Origin: Clostridiaceae bacterium
Lineage (GTDB): Bacteria > Bacillota_A > Clostridia > Acetivibrionales > Acetivibrionaceae
Direction: 5' to 3'
NCBI GenBank assembly: GCA_012513545.1
Contig: JAAZCB010000881.1
Coordinates: 1-11,612 of the forward strand
Length of the DNA: 11,612 nucleotides
Program-made: the position numbers and the translations under genes
The notes under the pieces: model-generated
Told to the model about the DNA's origin: nothing
Seen by the model: only the letters and a program-made list of their open reading frames with translations
Database searches by the model: none
Part shown: positions 1-10,733 of the stretch, one piece after another
How the letters are laid out: every line of letters starts with the position of its first letter
How positions within the stretch are numbered: the stretch's first letter is position 1

Positions 1-51
1 AAAGACAAGGGTAATAGGATGAACAGACAGGACATTAATGGATTACATTAG
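1..51 (+). CDS. possible 3' end of an upstream gene (partial)
   Basis: Frame 1 is open from the window edge for 16 codons and stops at TAG 49-51. The other two + frames stop within the first 21 bases. The peptide is short and polar (it ends ..RQDINGLH) and cannot be assigned to a family. It lies 43 bp before the flavodoxin start, so it may be the last part of a gene in the same transcript. An open stretch this short can also occur by chance. Confidence 0.2.
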   Translation, partial: KDKGNRMNRQDINGLH

Positions 52-94
52 TTGAAGAGTTATGCAGTTATTAATTTGTCAGGGGGAATGGTGT

Positions 95-562
95 ATGAAA
101 GCCAATATAATTTATTGTTCCGAGTATAAGAAAAACACTGAAAAAGTTGCACGGGTATTTGCTGAAAAAACTAATGCTGAACTGGTAAATGTAAGGGATT
201 TAAACAGTATTGACCTGAGAAATTACAGCTTGATTGGATTGGGTTCAGGGGTTTATAAGGAGAGTATGTCGCCAAAGTTGTTTAAACTTGTCGAAAAATT
301 AGATTTTAACGGGAAAAATGTTTTTGTTTTTTCAACCAGCGGAATTGGTGTGAAATTCTACAACAATAAGCTCCTTAGGCTACTAACATCAAAGGGAGCG
401 ATAAAAAAGGGAAGTTTTGCATGCAAAGGCTGCTTAATTGCAAGAGAATTCAGCAAAAACAAGCTTTTTGATTTTATTGGCAGGTTATCACAGGGACACC
501 CAAATGATAAAGATTTAAAACAAGCTGAAAGTTTTATTAACAAAGTAATTGCTTCACTTTAA
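95..562 (+). CDS. flavodoxin family protein
   Basis: This is a 155-residue protein with the size and pattern of a short-chain flavodoxin, a cytosolic FMN-binding electron carrier. The N-terminal strand NIIYCS (4-9) runs into a loop S9-E-Y-K-K-N-T15 that fits the FMN phosphate-binding loop. A second strand SLIGLGSGVY (45-54) and a third KNVFVFSTSG (74-83) fit the isoalloxazine-contacting loops. FACKGC (108-113, C110 and C113) and GHPND (134-138) recur in clostridial flavodoxin-like proteins, as I recall them. No signal peptide or membrane segment is seen. I chose ATG 95 because AGGGGGA at 81-87 lies 7 nt upstream; an ATG at 62 in the same frame has no such site. The gene converges with the large secreted-protein gene and the two share the hairpin at 579-609. 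The redox partner is unknown. Confidence 0.82.
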   Translation: MKANIIYCSEYKKNTEKVARVFAEKTNAELVNVRDLNSIDLRNYSLIGLGSGVYKESMSPKLFKLVEKLDFNGKNVFVFSTSGIGVKFYNNKLLRLLTSKGAIKKGSFACKGCLIAREFSKNKLFDFIGRLSQGHPNDKDLKQAESFINKVIASL

Positions 563-578
563 GAATTAAGAATAAAAA

Positions 579-609
579 ATAGCGATGGGGTTGGTCACCC
601 CATCGCTAT
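579..609. terminator. bidirectional intrinsic terminator between convergent genes
   Basis: A perfect 12-bp stem, ATAGCGATGGGG (579-590) with CCCCATCGCTAT (598-609), closes a 7-nt loop. Read on the - strand it is followed by TTTTTATT (complement of 572-578), a good U-tract for the multi-CBM gene ending at 638. Read on the + strand the tail is CGGTTTGT, a weaker U-tract for the flavodoxin gene. It is best on the - strand and probably serves both genes. Confidence 0.85.
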
Positions 610-637
610 CGGTTTGTAAATAAATTATTTTTTTAAA

Positions 638-5110
<4,473 letters not shown>

Positions 5111-5228
5111 TTATAAAAAGGTGTAATATTCACTATAAACCGGTAAAAAACAAATAATTTTTTTTATGCTCTACTTAAATGAAAAGTAAATGAAAACTCC
5201 TGAAGAAAAGAAATTGCCGCCTGATTAG

Positions 5229-5984
5229 TTGCTTACAAGTGAAAACGAATATATAGAATTACACTTATACATATATTATATATCAATTCCAGGCTATAAT
5301 GCAATACCTATCTTTTCTCTTAGTGATAATTATACTGCCATTCGGGTCATTTTTCTTATGAATAGCAATAATGGAGACAATTTAATTGTCCTCATCTTTT
5401 TTTTTGAAACTTTCATAACAGGTGTTGTGTCCATCATTACAGGACTGTTTTTCGGCATTCTTTTGTCCAAGCTGATTTTTATGCTTTTTTCGAAACTTTT
5501 GAGTTTTCCAGTACCGTTTGGCTTCTCTATATCAACATACGGGATAAAGGCATCCATATGCCTGTTTACCTTAGTGTTTTTACTCATTCTTTTATCAAAC
5601 CTCTGAATGAATGTACATTATGTTGTTCTAAGCAGTGATACCGTAATGTCACAAATAATAACTGACCAGTTGAGTGCTTATGGCGAATATGCAAGCTCGC
5701 CGGAATACGAAATTTCCATTGACATAGACGGTACAAACGAAGAAAAAATTGCGTGTGCAGATGCTGTAGATAATGCCACAAGGGAAAAAGTAGAATACAC
5801 TAAGGAGGATGGCAGCGTTAGCTACCGCTATAATAATTTTACAGACTCCAGACAAAAGACTGCAAAGCAATTTTATGTACTTTATGGTGGATTTTTATTT
5901 CTCGGATTGTTTTTAGGCACCTTGTTTATGATGGCTACGGGATTGATTATCTACTACAAGCAAATATCAGAAGGTTTTCCTTAG
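5229..5984 (+). pseudogene. Bce-type (FtsX family) ABC transporter permease, degraded
   Basis: Two open fragments in the same frame are separated by TGA at 5604-5606, with an ATG immediately after. The first, from about 5382, encodes FFFETFITGVVSI...GILLSKL and PVPFGFSIS, which match the early membrane-helix region of BceB-like permeases. The second starts in an extracellular-type stretch and ends with a membrane helix (about residues 89-116 of that fragment) followed by IIYYKQISEG, the hallmark just after a late helix in this family. It stops two residues later. Family members have about 620-680 residues and about ten helices; here about 250 remain, with the N-terminus, a large middle part and the C-terminus missing. 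The first ~50 codons after 5229 show no clear homology. No ATPase partner (BceA) or two-component system lies nearby. A working transporter is very unlikely. Intact members export or sense antimicrobial peptides such as bacitracin. Confidence 0.75.
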
Positions 5985-5995
5985 TGAAATGGCCC

Positions 5996-6042
5996 TATTA
6001 AACACCCTAATACTTGTTGAAATAGTATTAGGGTGTTTAATA
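5996..6042. repeat. 19-bp perfect inverted repeat after the permease relic
   Basis: The arms run from TATTAAACACCCTAATACT (5996-6014) to its complement at 6024-6042, with a 9-nt loop. The stem is perfect but AT-rich, with one CACCC/GGGTG core. Neither side has a clear U-tract, so it is not a textbook terminator. It could be a weak transcription stop, an mRNA 3'-end stabiliser or a mobile-element relic. Confidence 0.7.
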
Positions 6043-6093
6043 ATAATTAACAGATATATTGTTATACTGAATCGATATTAATTAAACTTAGAC

Positions 6094-6252
6094 TTAACAT
6101 TCACCAAAGTCATTGCTTCCAAGGTCTATTTTAACACCTTCAGAAACCTTCTCAGGTGCTCTGATTTTTTGTCTTCTTTTATTACAAAACTCTAAATAGC
6201 AATTTTTTGACTTTTGGACGGATACTACCGACAAGTGGTACTTAATAGTCAT
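6094..6252 (-). other. small open frame or coding relic downstream of the oxidoreductase
   Basis: A 52-codon frame starts at ATG 6252 inside the end of the oxidoreductase gene and stops at 6094-6096. Its C-terminal part (..NKRRQKIRAPEKVSEGVKI..) reads like real protein rather than random AT-rich sequence. It has no obvious ribosome binding site and I do not recognise a family. It could be the tail of a lost gene. The rest of 5985-6241 holds only the inverted repeat above. Confidence 0.15.
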
Positions 6253-7807
6253 CTTTTAGTACTTTCTCTATAGTGTTTACATCTTTATTTGAACTTAAAG
6301 GCTTAACAGCCGGACCTTCAATTATATCTCCATCATATGAAAACCTTGAACCGTGGCATGGACAGTCCCAGGATTTTTCCGCTGAATTCCAGTTAAGCTC
6401 GCAGCCCATATGGGTGCATGTTGTGTTCACCAAATGCAGAGAACCTTTTTCATCCCTATATGCACCGGTCCTCTGTCCATTTGTCTCTATTACTTTTCCT
6501 TCACCAGGCTCTATATCAATATCGTCCGGCAGAGGCGCAAGCTTGCCTCCTATAAGATGTTTTGCCACATCAAGGTTTTCCACAACGAAGTTTTTTGCTG
6601 AGGCTGCAACGGTCTTGCGTGAAGGGTTGTAAACATCCTGCCAGGGACTTTGGCCATTTAGAATCAAATCTCTGATAATCATCGCAGAAACTGTACTGTT
6701 GGTCATTCCCCACTTCCCAAACCCTGTTGCGATATACATGTTGGGGGTATTGGAGGTATAATGACCGGCATAGGGCAATCCATCCATTGTCATGCAATCC
6801 TGGGTAGACCACCTATAAAGAATATCTTGTACTGTAAAGATTTCATTTGCAAAATCAATCAGCGCTTCATAATGGGCTCTGGTGTCATCACCCTGCCCGG
6901 TTTTATGATGGTCACCGCCAACCAGCATTAGTTCGCCGTCTTCCGAATCCTGATAGCGGAGTGAACGTGCAGGTTCTTCCACATTGATATACATTCCTCC
7001 CGGATATTTTTCCCTGGCTTTAACAGCAATAACATAGGACCTTTCAGAATAAAGCCTCGTGAAATACGCACCGTGCTTATTGTAAAAAGGATAATAAGAT
7101 GCAATAATAAGCTTTTGTGCACCTACTTTCTTGCCATTATCAGTAGTAATTACATAGCCGCTGTTTTCCTCAATGTCTACTGCTCTGGTTTTCTCAAATA
7201 TGTTGCAGCCGCTGCCGGATAGTATCTTGGCAAGAGCTAGCAGATATTTGCGCGGATGAAATTGGGCCTGGTTGTCAAAACGCACAGCAGCCTTTATAGG
7301 GATGGAGAAAGGTATCTCTTTAGTAAACGAAGCCTTAATACCCAGTTTTGAGGCTGCTTCAACTTCATCACTGATCTTTTTGATGTAGTCATCTTTTTTA
7401 GTATATACATATGCTGGCTGGACAGTATAATCACAATTGATGTCGTTTTCCTCTGCAATTCTCCTGATCTCGGCGATAGCTGACTCATTTGCATCGGCAT
7501 ATTGTTTTGCCAATTCTTCGCCCATCTGATTTATGATTTTGTTGTAAATTAGCTCGTGTTGAGATGTGATTTTGGCAGTTGTATGCCCTGTAGTGCCCTG
7601 GACAATATGATCGGCCTCAAGGACAGCTATTTTAAAGCCTTCTTTATTTAAATAATATGCGCAGGAAATTCCTGTAATTCCTCCTCCGATGATTGCCACA
7701 TCAACCTTGATATCCTCGTCCAAAACCGTGTAATCTGTTTTGGGTGTTGAGGCCATCCAATAGGATTGAGGCGGTCTTTTAAAATTTTTTTGCTCATTTA
7801 TTTTCAT
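6242..7807 (-). CDS. FAD-dependent oxidoreductase with C-terminal Rieske [2Fe-2S] domain
   Basis: A 521-residue cytosolic protein similar in design to Bacillus subtilis YhfW. Residues about 35-64 form the FAD-binding Rossmann unit: VDVAIIGGGITG with G41, G43 and G46, and the acidic E64 at the end of the second strand. TGHTTAKIT (73-81) is typical of this DAO-type subgroup, whose FAD domain continues to about residue 400. The C-terminal Rieske domain has C464-T-H466-M-G-C469 and C482-P-C484-H485-G-S. C464, H466, C482 and H485 are the expected cluster ligands, and C469/C484 the usual disulfide pair. All key residues are present. The start is ATG 7807, because GGGAGGAG (complement of 7812-7819) sits just upstream; ATG 7825 lies upstream of that site and is poorly placed. 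The gene is divergent from the YmaF-like gene. It probably carries electrons between a reduced substrate and the cluster; the substrate is unknown. Confidence 0.88.
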   Translation of the reverse strand: MKINEQKNFKRPPQSYWMASTPKTDYTVLDEDIKVDVAIIGGGITGISCAYYLNKEGFKIAVLEADHIVQGTTGHTTAKITSQHELIYNKIINQMGEELAKQYADANESAIAEIRRIAEENDINCDYTVQPAYVYTKKDDYIKKISDEVEAASKLGIKASFTKEIPFSIPIKAAVRFDNQAQFHPRKYLLALAKILSGSGCNIFEKTRAVDIEENSGYVITTDNGKKVGAQKLIIASYYPFYNKHGAYFTRLYSERSYVIAVKAREKYPGGMYINVEEPARSLRYQDSEDGELMLVGGDHHKTGQGDDTRAHYEALIDFANEIFTVQDILYRWSTQDCMTMDGLPYAGHYTSNTPNMYIATGFGKWGMTNSTVSAMIIRDLILNGQSPWQDVYNPSRKTVAASAKNFVVENLDVAKHLIGGKLAPLPDDIDIEPGEGKVIETNGQRTGAYRDEKGSLHLVNTTCTHMGCELNWNSAEKSWDCPCHGSRFSYDGDIIEGPAVKPLSSNKDVNTIEKVLKDDY

Positions 7808-7951
7808 AAAGCTCCTCCCATACATATTCTAATATACTTACTTAGCTTTAGCATAAAAGGAAATAAATATCCACTATGCTTTTTGAATTACTTAGATTTC
7901 TGGTAACACTTAACTATCGATTAACATAAAATGTATAAAGGAGTGATTAAT

Positions 7952-8236
7952 ATGCCTGCGACTCTTCATTCACATAATTACAGAGGTGTGACTTCATTTG
8001 AAGACGGCCATAGACACAACTATTCAGGTGTGACCAGCGCCAATCCTGACGTTCCGGGACACATGCACCATATGGCTGGATATACAACATACAATGATGG
8101 ACATGCACATTATTATGCTGTTCAAACCGGCCCGGAATTAGAGGTTGAGGATGGTCATTACCATTACTATAGGGGAATTACATGGTTTGCAGACGGTCAT
8201 GTGCACATGTTTGAAGGATTTACTTCGGTAGATTGA
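7952..8236 (+). CDS. YmaF-like histidine-rich repeat protein
   Basis: This 94-residue protein has 13 histidines arranged in six H-x-H units: H6/H8, H20/H22, H37/H39 (plus H40), H51/H53, H69/H71 and H83/H85. Most sit in a repeat of the form DGHxHxYxGxT, with aromatic residues after the second His. This is the pattern of the YmaF family (named for B. subtilis YmaF), whose function is not established. The spacing suggests a repetitive beta structure that could bind transition metals, but that is inference. There is no signal peptide or cysteine. I chose ATG 7952 because AAAGGAG (7937-7943) is 8 nt upstream; ATG 7931 would lie upstream of this site. The next gene starts 30 bp after its stop, so the two are probably co-transcribed. 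No good promoter could be assigned in the 144 bp shared with the divergent oxidoreductase gene. Confidence 0.8.
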   Translation: MPATLHSHNYRGVTSFEDGHRHNYSGVTSANPDVPGHMHHMAGYTTYNDGHAHYYAVQTGPELEVEDGHYHYYRGITWFADGHVHMFEGFTSVD

Positions 8237-8266
8237 AAAATTATATAAATAAGGGATGTGAAATTA

Positions 8267-9187
8267 ATGCTTTCGAGTGAAAAGTATATACGTCTTTCGC
8301 TGGAACTAAACCTTTTCTTTGCGCGAATCGCAAAGGAGCACTCAATTTTCCTTCAAAGCAGTTTTACCGCTAAGGATGTCAGACTGGCTGAGGAAGCTGA
8401 AAACTTCAAGATTCAATTTGAAATGCTTCTGGCTGAAGCAATATCACTTGCAAATGGTGTTATAAGCCCTGAAACGGCAACTTCAGGCGAATTGGTCACA
8501 CCATTGACTCTGAATGCTGAGCGGGTTTCTGAATTTTATACCGGGATAAAGATTAACTCTGGCTTGACAAAGCTAGAAGCTGGCTTGGCCGGAAATACCG
8601 TGTTAATGCCAAATCCGGTGCTGGAACAGAGGGTATTTATGTTAAACAGGAAAGCTATCTGCCTGACAACCGCACTTGCCCAATTTAAATCAAAAATACT
8701 TAACAGTGTACTTTGCTGCAAGCTATTTACCACTAATTATCCACTTCTCATTGACCACATTTTAAGAGAGGCTAAACTTTATCTTTCGATGCTTGTTAAA
8801 TTGCAGAACCGTGAGGAAATTCTCACAGAAAAAGACCTCCTGGAACAGGAGATTTTCTGGAACCGGATTATGGCGGAGCATTCAAAATTTATACGCGGTC
8901 TCCTTGATCCGACGGAAGTGAATCTAATCAGCACAGCAAACAATTTTGGGAATGAGTTTGACGAGCTGACCATGAAAGCTGTTGAAGCACATGATCAGGC
9001 TATGAATCTTGCCGACGTGACTGATGAGAGCCTTGAAGCGACAAAAGAGTTAAGAGACTTTAAAGCAGCAGGTACAAAAGGCTTGACAGACTGTTCCATA
9101 AAAGCAATAGCGTATCCGCTGCTTGGGGATCATGTACTACGTGAAGCAAACCACTATATCAGAATCTTAAAAACTTTAAAGTCATAA
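8267..9187 (+). CDS. DUF2935 family protein, duplicated helical bundle
   Basis: This 306-residue all-helical protein is made of two related halves. Half one has LFFARIAKEHSIFL (E24-H25) and ends with DHILREAKLYLSML (H164, E168). Half two has FWNRIMAEHSKFIRGLLDPTE (E204-H205) and ends with DHVLREANHYIRIL (H289, E293). Conserved E-H and H-xxx-E pairs at the same places in both halves fit a DUF2935 ferritin-like bundle with one metal site per half. The second half has the more canonical EHxxFIRGLLDPTE motif; the first (EHSIFLQSSFTAKD) is diverged. No signal peptide or membrane segment is seen. ATG 8267 is preferred: AAGGGA at 8251-8256 is 10 nt upstream, while GTG 8258 would be only 1 nt from it. 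Biochemical function of the family is not established; a role in metal handling or stress is inferred from the ligands and the YmaF-like neighbour. Confidence 0.85.
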   Translation: MLSSEKYIRLSLELNLFFARIAKEHSIFLQSSFTAKDVRLAEEAENFKIQFEMLLAEAISLANGVISPETATSGELVTPLTLNAERVSEFYTGIKINSGLTKLEAGLAGNTVLMPNPVLEQRVFMLNRKAICLTTALAQFKSKILNSVLCCKLFTTNYPLLIDHILREAKLYLSMLVKLQNREEILTEKDLLEQEIFWNRIMAEHSKFIRGLLDPTEVNLISTANNFGNEFDELTMKAVEAHDQAMNLADVTDESLEATKELRDFKAAGTKGLTDCSIKAIAYPLLGDHVLREANHYIRILKTLKS

Positions 9188-9200
9188 CTGTTTTTTATAA

Positions 9201-9280
9201 GGCTGGCAGATTCGAGAACCAGTATTAAACAGCAAAGCCACTTCTGCCAGCCGACATGTTCGCCTGAAGGAAACTTTCAG
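9201..9280 (+). terminator. candidate termination region after the DUF2935 gene
   Basis: GGCTGGCAG (9201-9209) pairs perfectly with CTGCCAGCC (9244-9252) around a 34-nt loop. A small hairpin, CTGAAGG/AAA/CTTTCAG (9264-9280), follows, with AACCCTTTTATT after it. Neither is a strong intrinsic terminator alone. They lie 13 bp or more after the stop codon and are the best candidates for the end of the YmaF-DUF2935 transcript, along with the hairpin at 9307-9350. Confidence 0.4.
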
Positions 9281-9306
9281 AACCCTTTTATTGAGGTTTA
9301 TTTAAA

Positions 9307-9350
9307 GGTGTATTTAATAGTAGTGAAGAAAAATGTACACCCCTTTTTTT
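9307..9350. repeat. short copy of the inverted-repeat element, with T-run
   Basis: The stretch 9307-9327 matches the left arm of the larger element (10464-10484) at 17 of 21 positions. It is followed almost at once by AAAATGTACACCC (9330-9342), identical to the right arm of the larger element (10649-10661). It therefore looks like a copy lacking its middle. GGTGTA (9307-9312) can pair with TACACC (9336-9341), and seven T (9344-9350) follow, so it could also act as an intrinsic terminator for the upstream genes. Confidence 0.5.
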
Positions 9351-9359
9351 GTTTTACAA

Positions 9360-9388
9360 TTGACAAAAACTTTATTTAGCATTATACT
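9360..9388 (+). promoter_or_regulatory. sigma-A type promoter of the membrane protein/regulator operon
   Basis: TTGACA (9360-9365) is an exact -35 hexamer. After 17 nt comes TATACT (9383-9388), one base from the -10 consensus. Transcription should start near 9395, giving a leader of about 38 nt before ATG 9433. It is the best promoter in the window. Confidence 0.85.
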
Positions 9389-9410
9389 TTAAAATATAAA
9401 GTACTTTATA
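9386..9410. promoter_or_regulatory. candidate operator with alternating ACTTTA/TAAAGT half-sites
   Basis: TATAAAGTACTTTATA (9395-9410) is a perfect 16-bp palindrome. One more ACTTTA half-site (9386-9391) precedes the TAAAGT (9397-9402), giving three alternating half-sites. They overlap the end of the -10 box and the expected start site, where a bound repressor would block transcription. The winged-helix regulator encoded second in the operon is the obvious candidate ligand. The link is inferred. Confidence 0.55.
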
Positions 9411-9432
9411 ATTATGAATAAGGGGTGTTTTT

Positions 9433-10083
9433 ATGGATAACAAAACTATTAATGAGGCAGTAGAGAACATATCTTTGATTAAAGGGATAATAGACCGTAC
9501 CAGCAAATCCTTTGCAGCTTTCAGCAGAATATTTATTTATTGGGGCATACTGTTTATTTTTAACAGTGTCATACAAGCGTTTATGCTTGCAAATCAAGAT
9601 AAAATGCTGGATATATCAATCAGGTATCCTGTAATAAATTACGTATTTCCTGTTGGCTTTATTGCACTTATAGCTGCTCTTATATATAGAAATGTATCAA
9701 AAAAGCTTCCGTTAGTGGGTCTCGAAAAGCAATTGATAATATTATGGTTATTAATTTTAATTATGAATATAATTCCTCAGAGAATTATCATTGATACTTC
9801 GCAAGCTGCACAAAATATGAGTACCGTTGTTGTACATACGAATACTTTTTCAGTAATGCTATTCAGTCTTGCTGTCGGTTTAATCGCAACCTCAATGTTT
9901 GCAGGATACAGGCAGCTTAAGTACACAGGAATTGTCTTTATTGTATTAAGCCTTACCTATGCATTTTTTAATATTCCTGTGTTTACAGAGGAGATTATAT
10001 GGTTGCTCCAATCTATATCACTGCCATTTACCTTCCTTTACACGGGATTATTCTTAAAGTCGCGTCAGGCTAGGGGGGAGTAA
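9433..10083 (+). CDS. six-helix integral membrane protein of unknown function
   Basis: A 216-residue protein with a cytosolic-looking N-terminal region (NEAVENISLIKGIIDRTSKS) followed by about six hydrophobic segments at roughly 32-52, 67-86, 99-119, 137-157, 164-182 and 188-208. The C-terminus is short and basic (KSRQARGE). No catalytic or transport motif is seen and I do not recognise a named family. AAGGGGTG (9419-9426) precedes the ATG by 6 nt. The gene is followed after one base by a winged-helix regulator gene, an arrangement common in Firmicutes where a small regulator controls a membrane protein of unknown function. Both should come from the promoter at 9360-9388. Confidence 0.8.
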   Translation: MDNKTINEAVENISLIKGIIDRTSKSFAAFSRIFIYWGILFIFNSVIQAFMLANQDKMLDISIRYPVINYVFPVGFIALIAALIYRNVSKKLPLVGLEKQLIILWLLILIMNIIPQRIIIDTSQAAQNMSTVVVHTNTFSVMLFSLAVGLIATSMFAGYRQLKYTGIVFIVLSLTYAFFNIPVFTEEIIWLLQSISLPFTFLYTGLFLKSRQARGE

Positions 10084-10084
10084 G

Positions 10085-10387
10085 TTGGACATTAATTCAA
10101 TACCTGATATATTTCAGTCCAAACTCAGAATAGCAATAGTTTCCTGTCTTATGACGGGAGAGAAAACATTCAAGGAAGTAAAGGAAATAACCGGTGCGAC
10201 AGATGGAAATTTGAGCGTTCATTTGACAAAGCTGGAGGAAACAGGTCATATTAAAATTTCCAAGGACTTTTTTAATAACAAACCGCGTACCCGATATAAC
10301 CTTACTTCAAAGGGAAAAAAAGAATTTTCAGATTATGTAAACATATTGGATAATATATTAAAACAATGCAGTGATACCGATAAATAG
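10085..10387 (+). CDS. winged-helix transcriptional regulator (HTH_34-like)
   Basis: A 100-residue DNA-binding protein of the ArsR/MarR-like winged-helix group that carries a conserved L/ATDGNLSxHLxKLE motif. Residues 13-24 form the first helix (KLRIAIVSCLMTG), 28-37 the second, and ATDGNLSVHLTKLEETG (38-54) the turn and recognition helix. IKISKDFFNNKPRTRYNLTSKG (56-77) is the wing, with the family's KPRTxYxLT signature. A short C-terminal helix may mediate dimerisation. No Cys or His cluster for metal sensing is present. It starts with TTG at 10085; the G-rich site 10072-10080 lies just upstream, overlapping the end of the previous gene. It probably represses its own operon at 9386-9410. The signal is unknown. 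Confidence 0.85.
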   Translation: MDINSIPDIFQSKLRIAIVSCLMTGEKTFKEVKEITGATDGNLSVHLTKLEETGHIKISKDFFNNKPRTRYNLTSKGKKEFSDYVNILDNILKQCSDTDK

Positions 10388-10454
10388 AAAAAGTATGTAC
10401 CTGCACTGGCGATGCACGGTGGTGTTCATGTATCAATATTAGTGAATTACACCT

Positions 10455-10671
10455 CCAAATTTGGGTGCATTTAATTATCGTGAACCATATTATGGAAAGA
10501 ACATTGCATAAAGGCTTTAGAGAATGTTAACGAAGCGAAGGATAAGTCGAATCACTGTTTGAGCGAAGAGAGTTTGATTCGACCCGTAGCGAGTTTACAT
10601 TCTCTTAGCCTTGGAGCTTTAGTTCTTGGAATAATCTGGGGCACGATTAAAATGTACACCCTCCAAATTTC
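10455..10671. repeat. large imperfect inverted repeat (MITE-like or structured RNA)
   Basis: Paired blocks, outer to inner: CCAAATTTGG..GTGCATT (10455-10470) with AATGTACACCCTCCAAATTT (10651-10670); ATCGTG (10477-10482) with CACGAT (10642-10647); AAGAAC (10497-10502) with GTTCTT (10622-10627); AAGGCT (10511-10516) with AGCCTT (10607-10612); AGAGAATGT (10519-10527) with ACATTCTCT (10597-10605); GTCGAATCA (10546-10554) with TGATTCGAC (10575-10583). The unpaired parts carry CGAAGCGAAGG, GAGCGAAGAGAG and GTAGCGAG, three related purine-rich motifs. The whole can fold into one long hairpin of about 215 nt. It begins about 70 bp after the regulator gene and may also end that transcript. Confidence 0.7.
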
Positions 10672-10733
10672 AAATGTGTGGACATAATATATTGGATGTG
10701 ATAAAATAATTATATAGTCATTTCATTGTTTTA

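Noticed and set aside
5190..5228. Short frame starting MKTPEEKKLPPD before the permease relic
   Set aside because: It has only 12 codons, with no ribosome binding site and no recognisable family.
5604..5606. In-frame TGA between the two permease fragments as a selenocysteine codon
   Set aside because: The family has no selenocysteine there, the protein is also truncated at both ends, and no SECIS-like hairpin was seen after the TGA. A degraded gene explains it better.
8258..8260. GTG as the start of the DUF2935 gene
   Set aside because: It lies 1 nt from the ribosome binding site; ATG 8267 has usable spacing.
10448..10670. TACACC(C)TCCAAATTT at both ends as a target-site duplication
   Set aside because: The copies differ by one base and contain the palindrome CCAAATTTGG, so the apparent direct repeat is mostly a by-product of the inverted-repeat ends.
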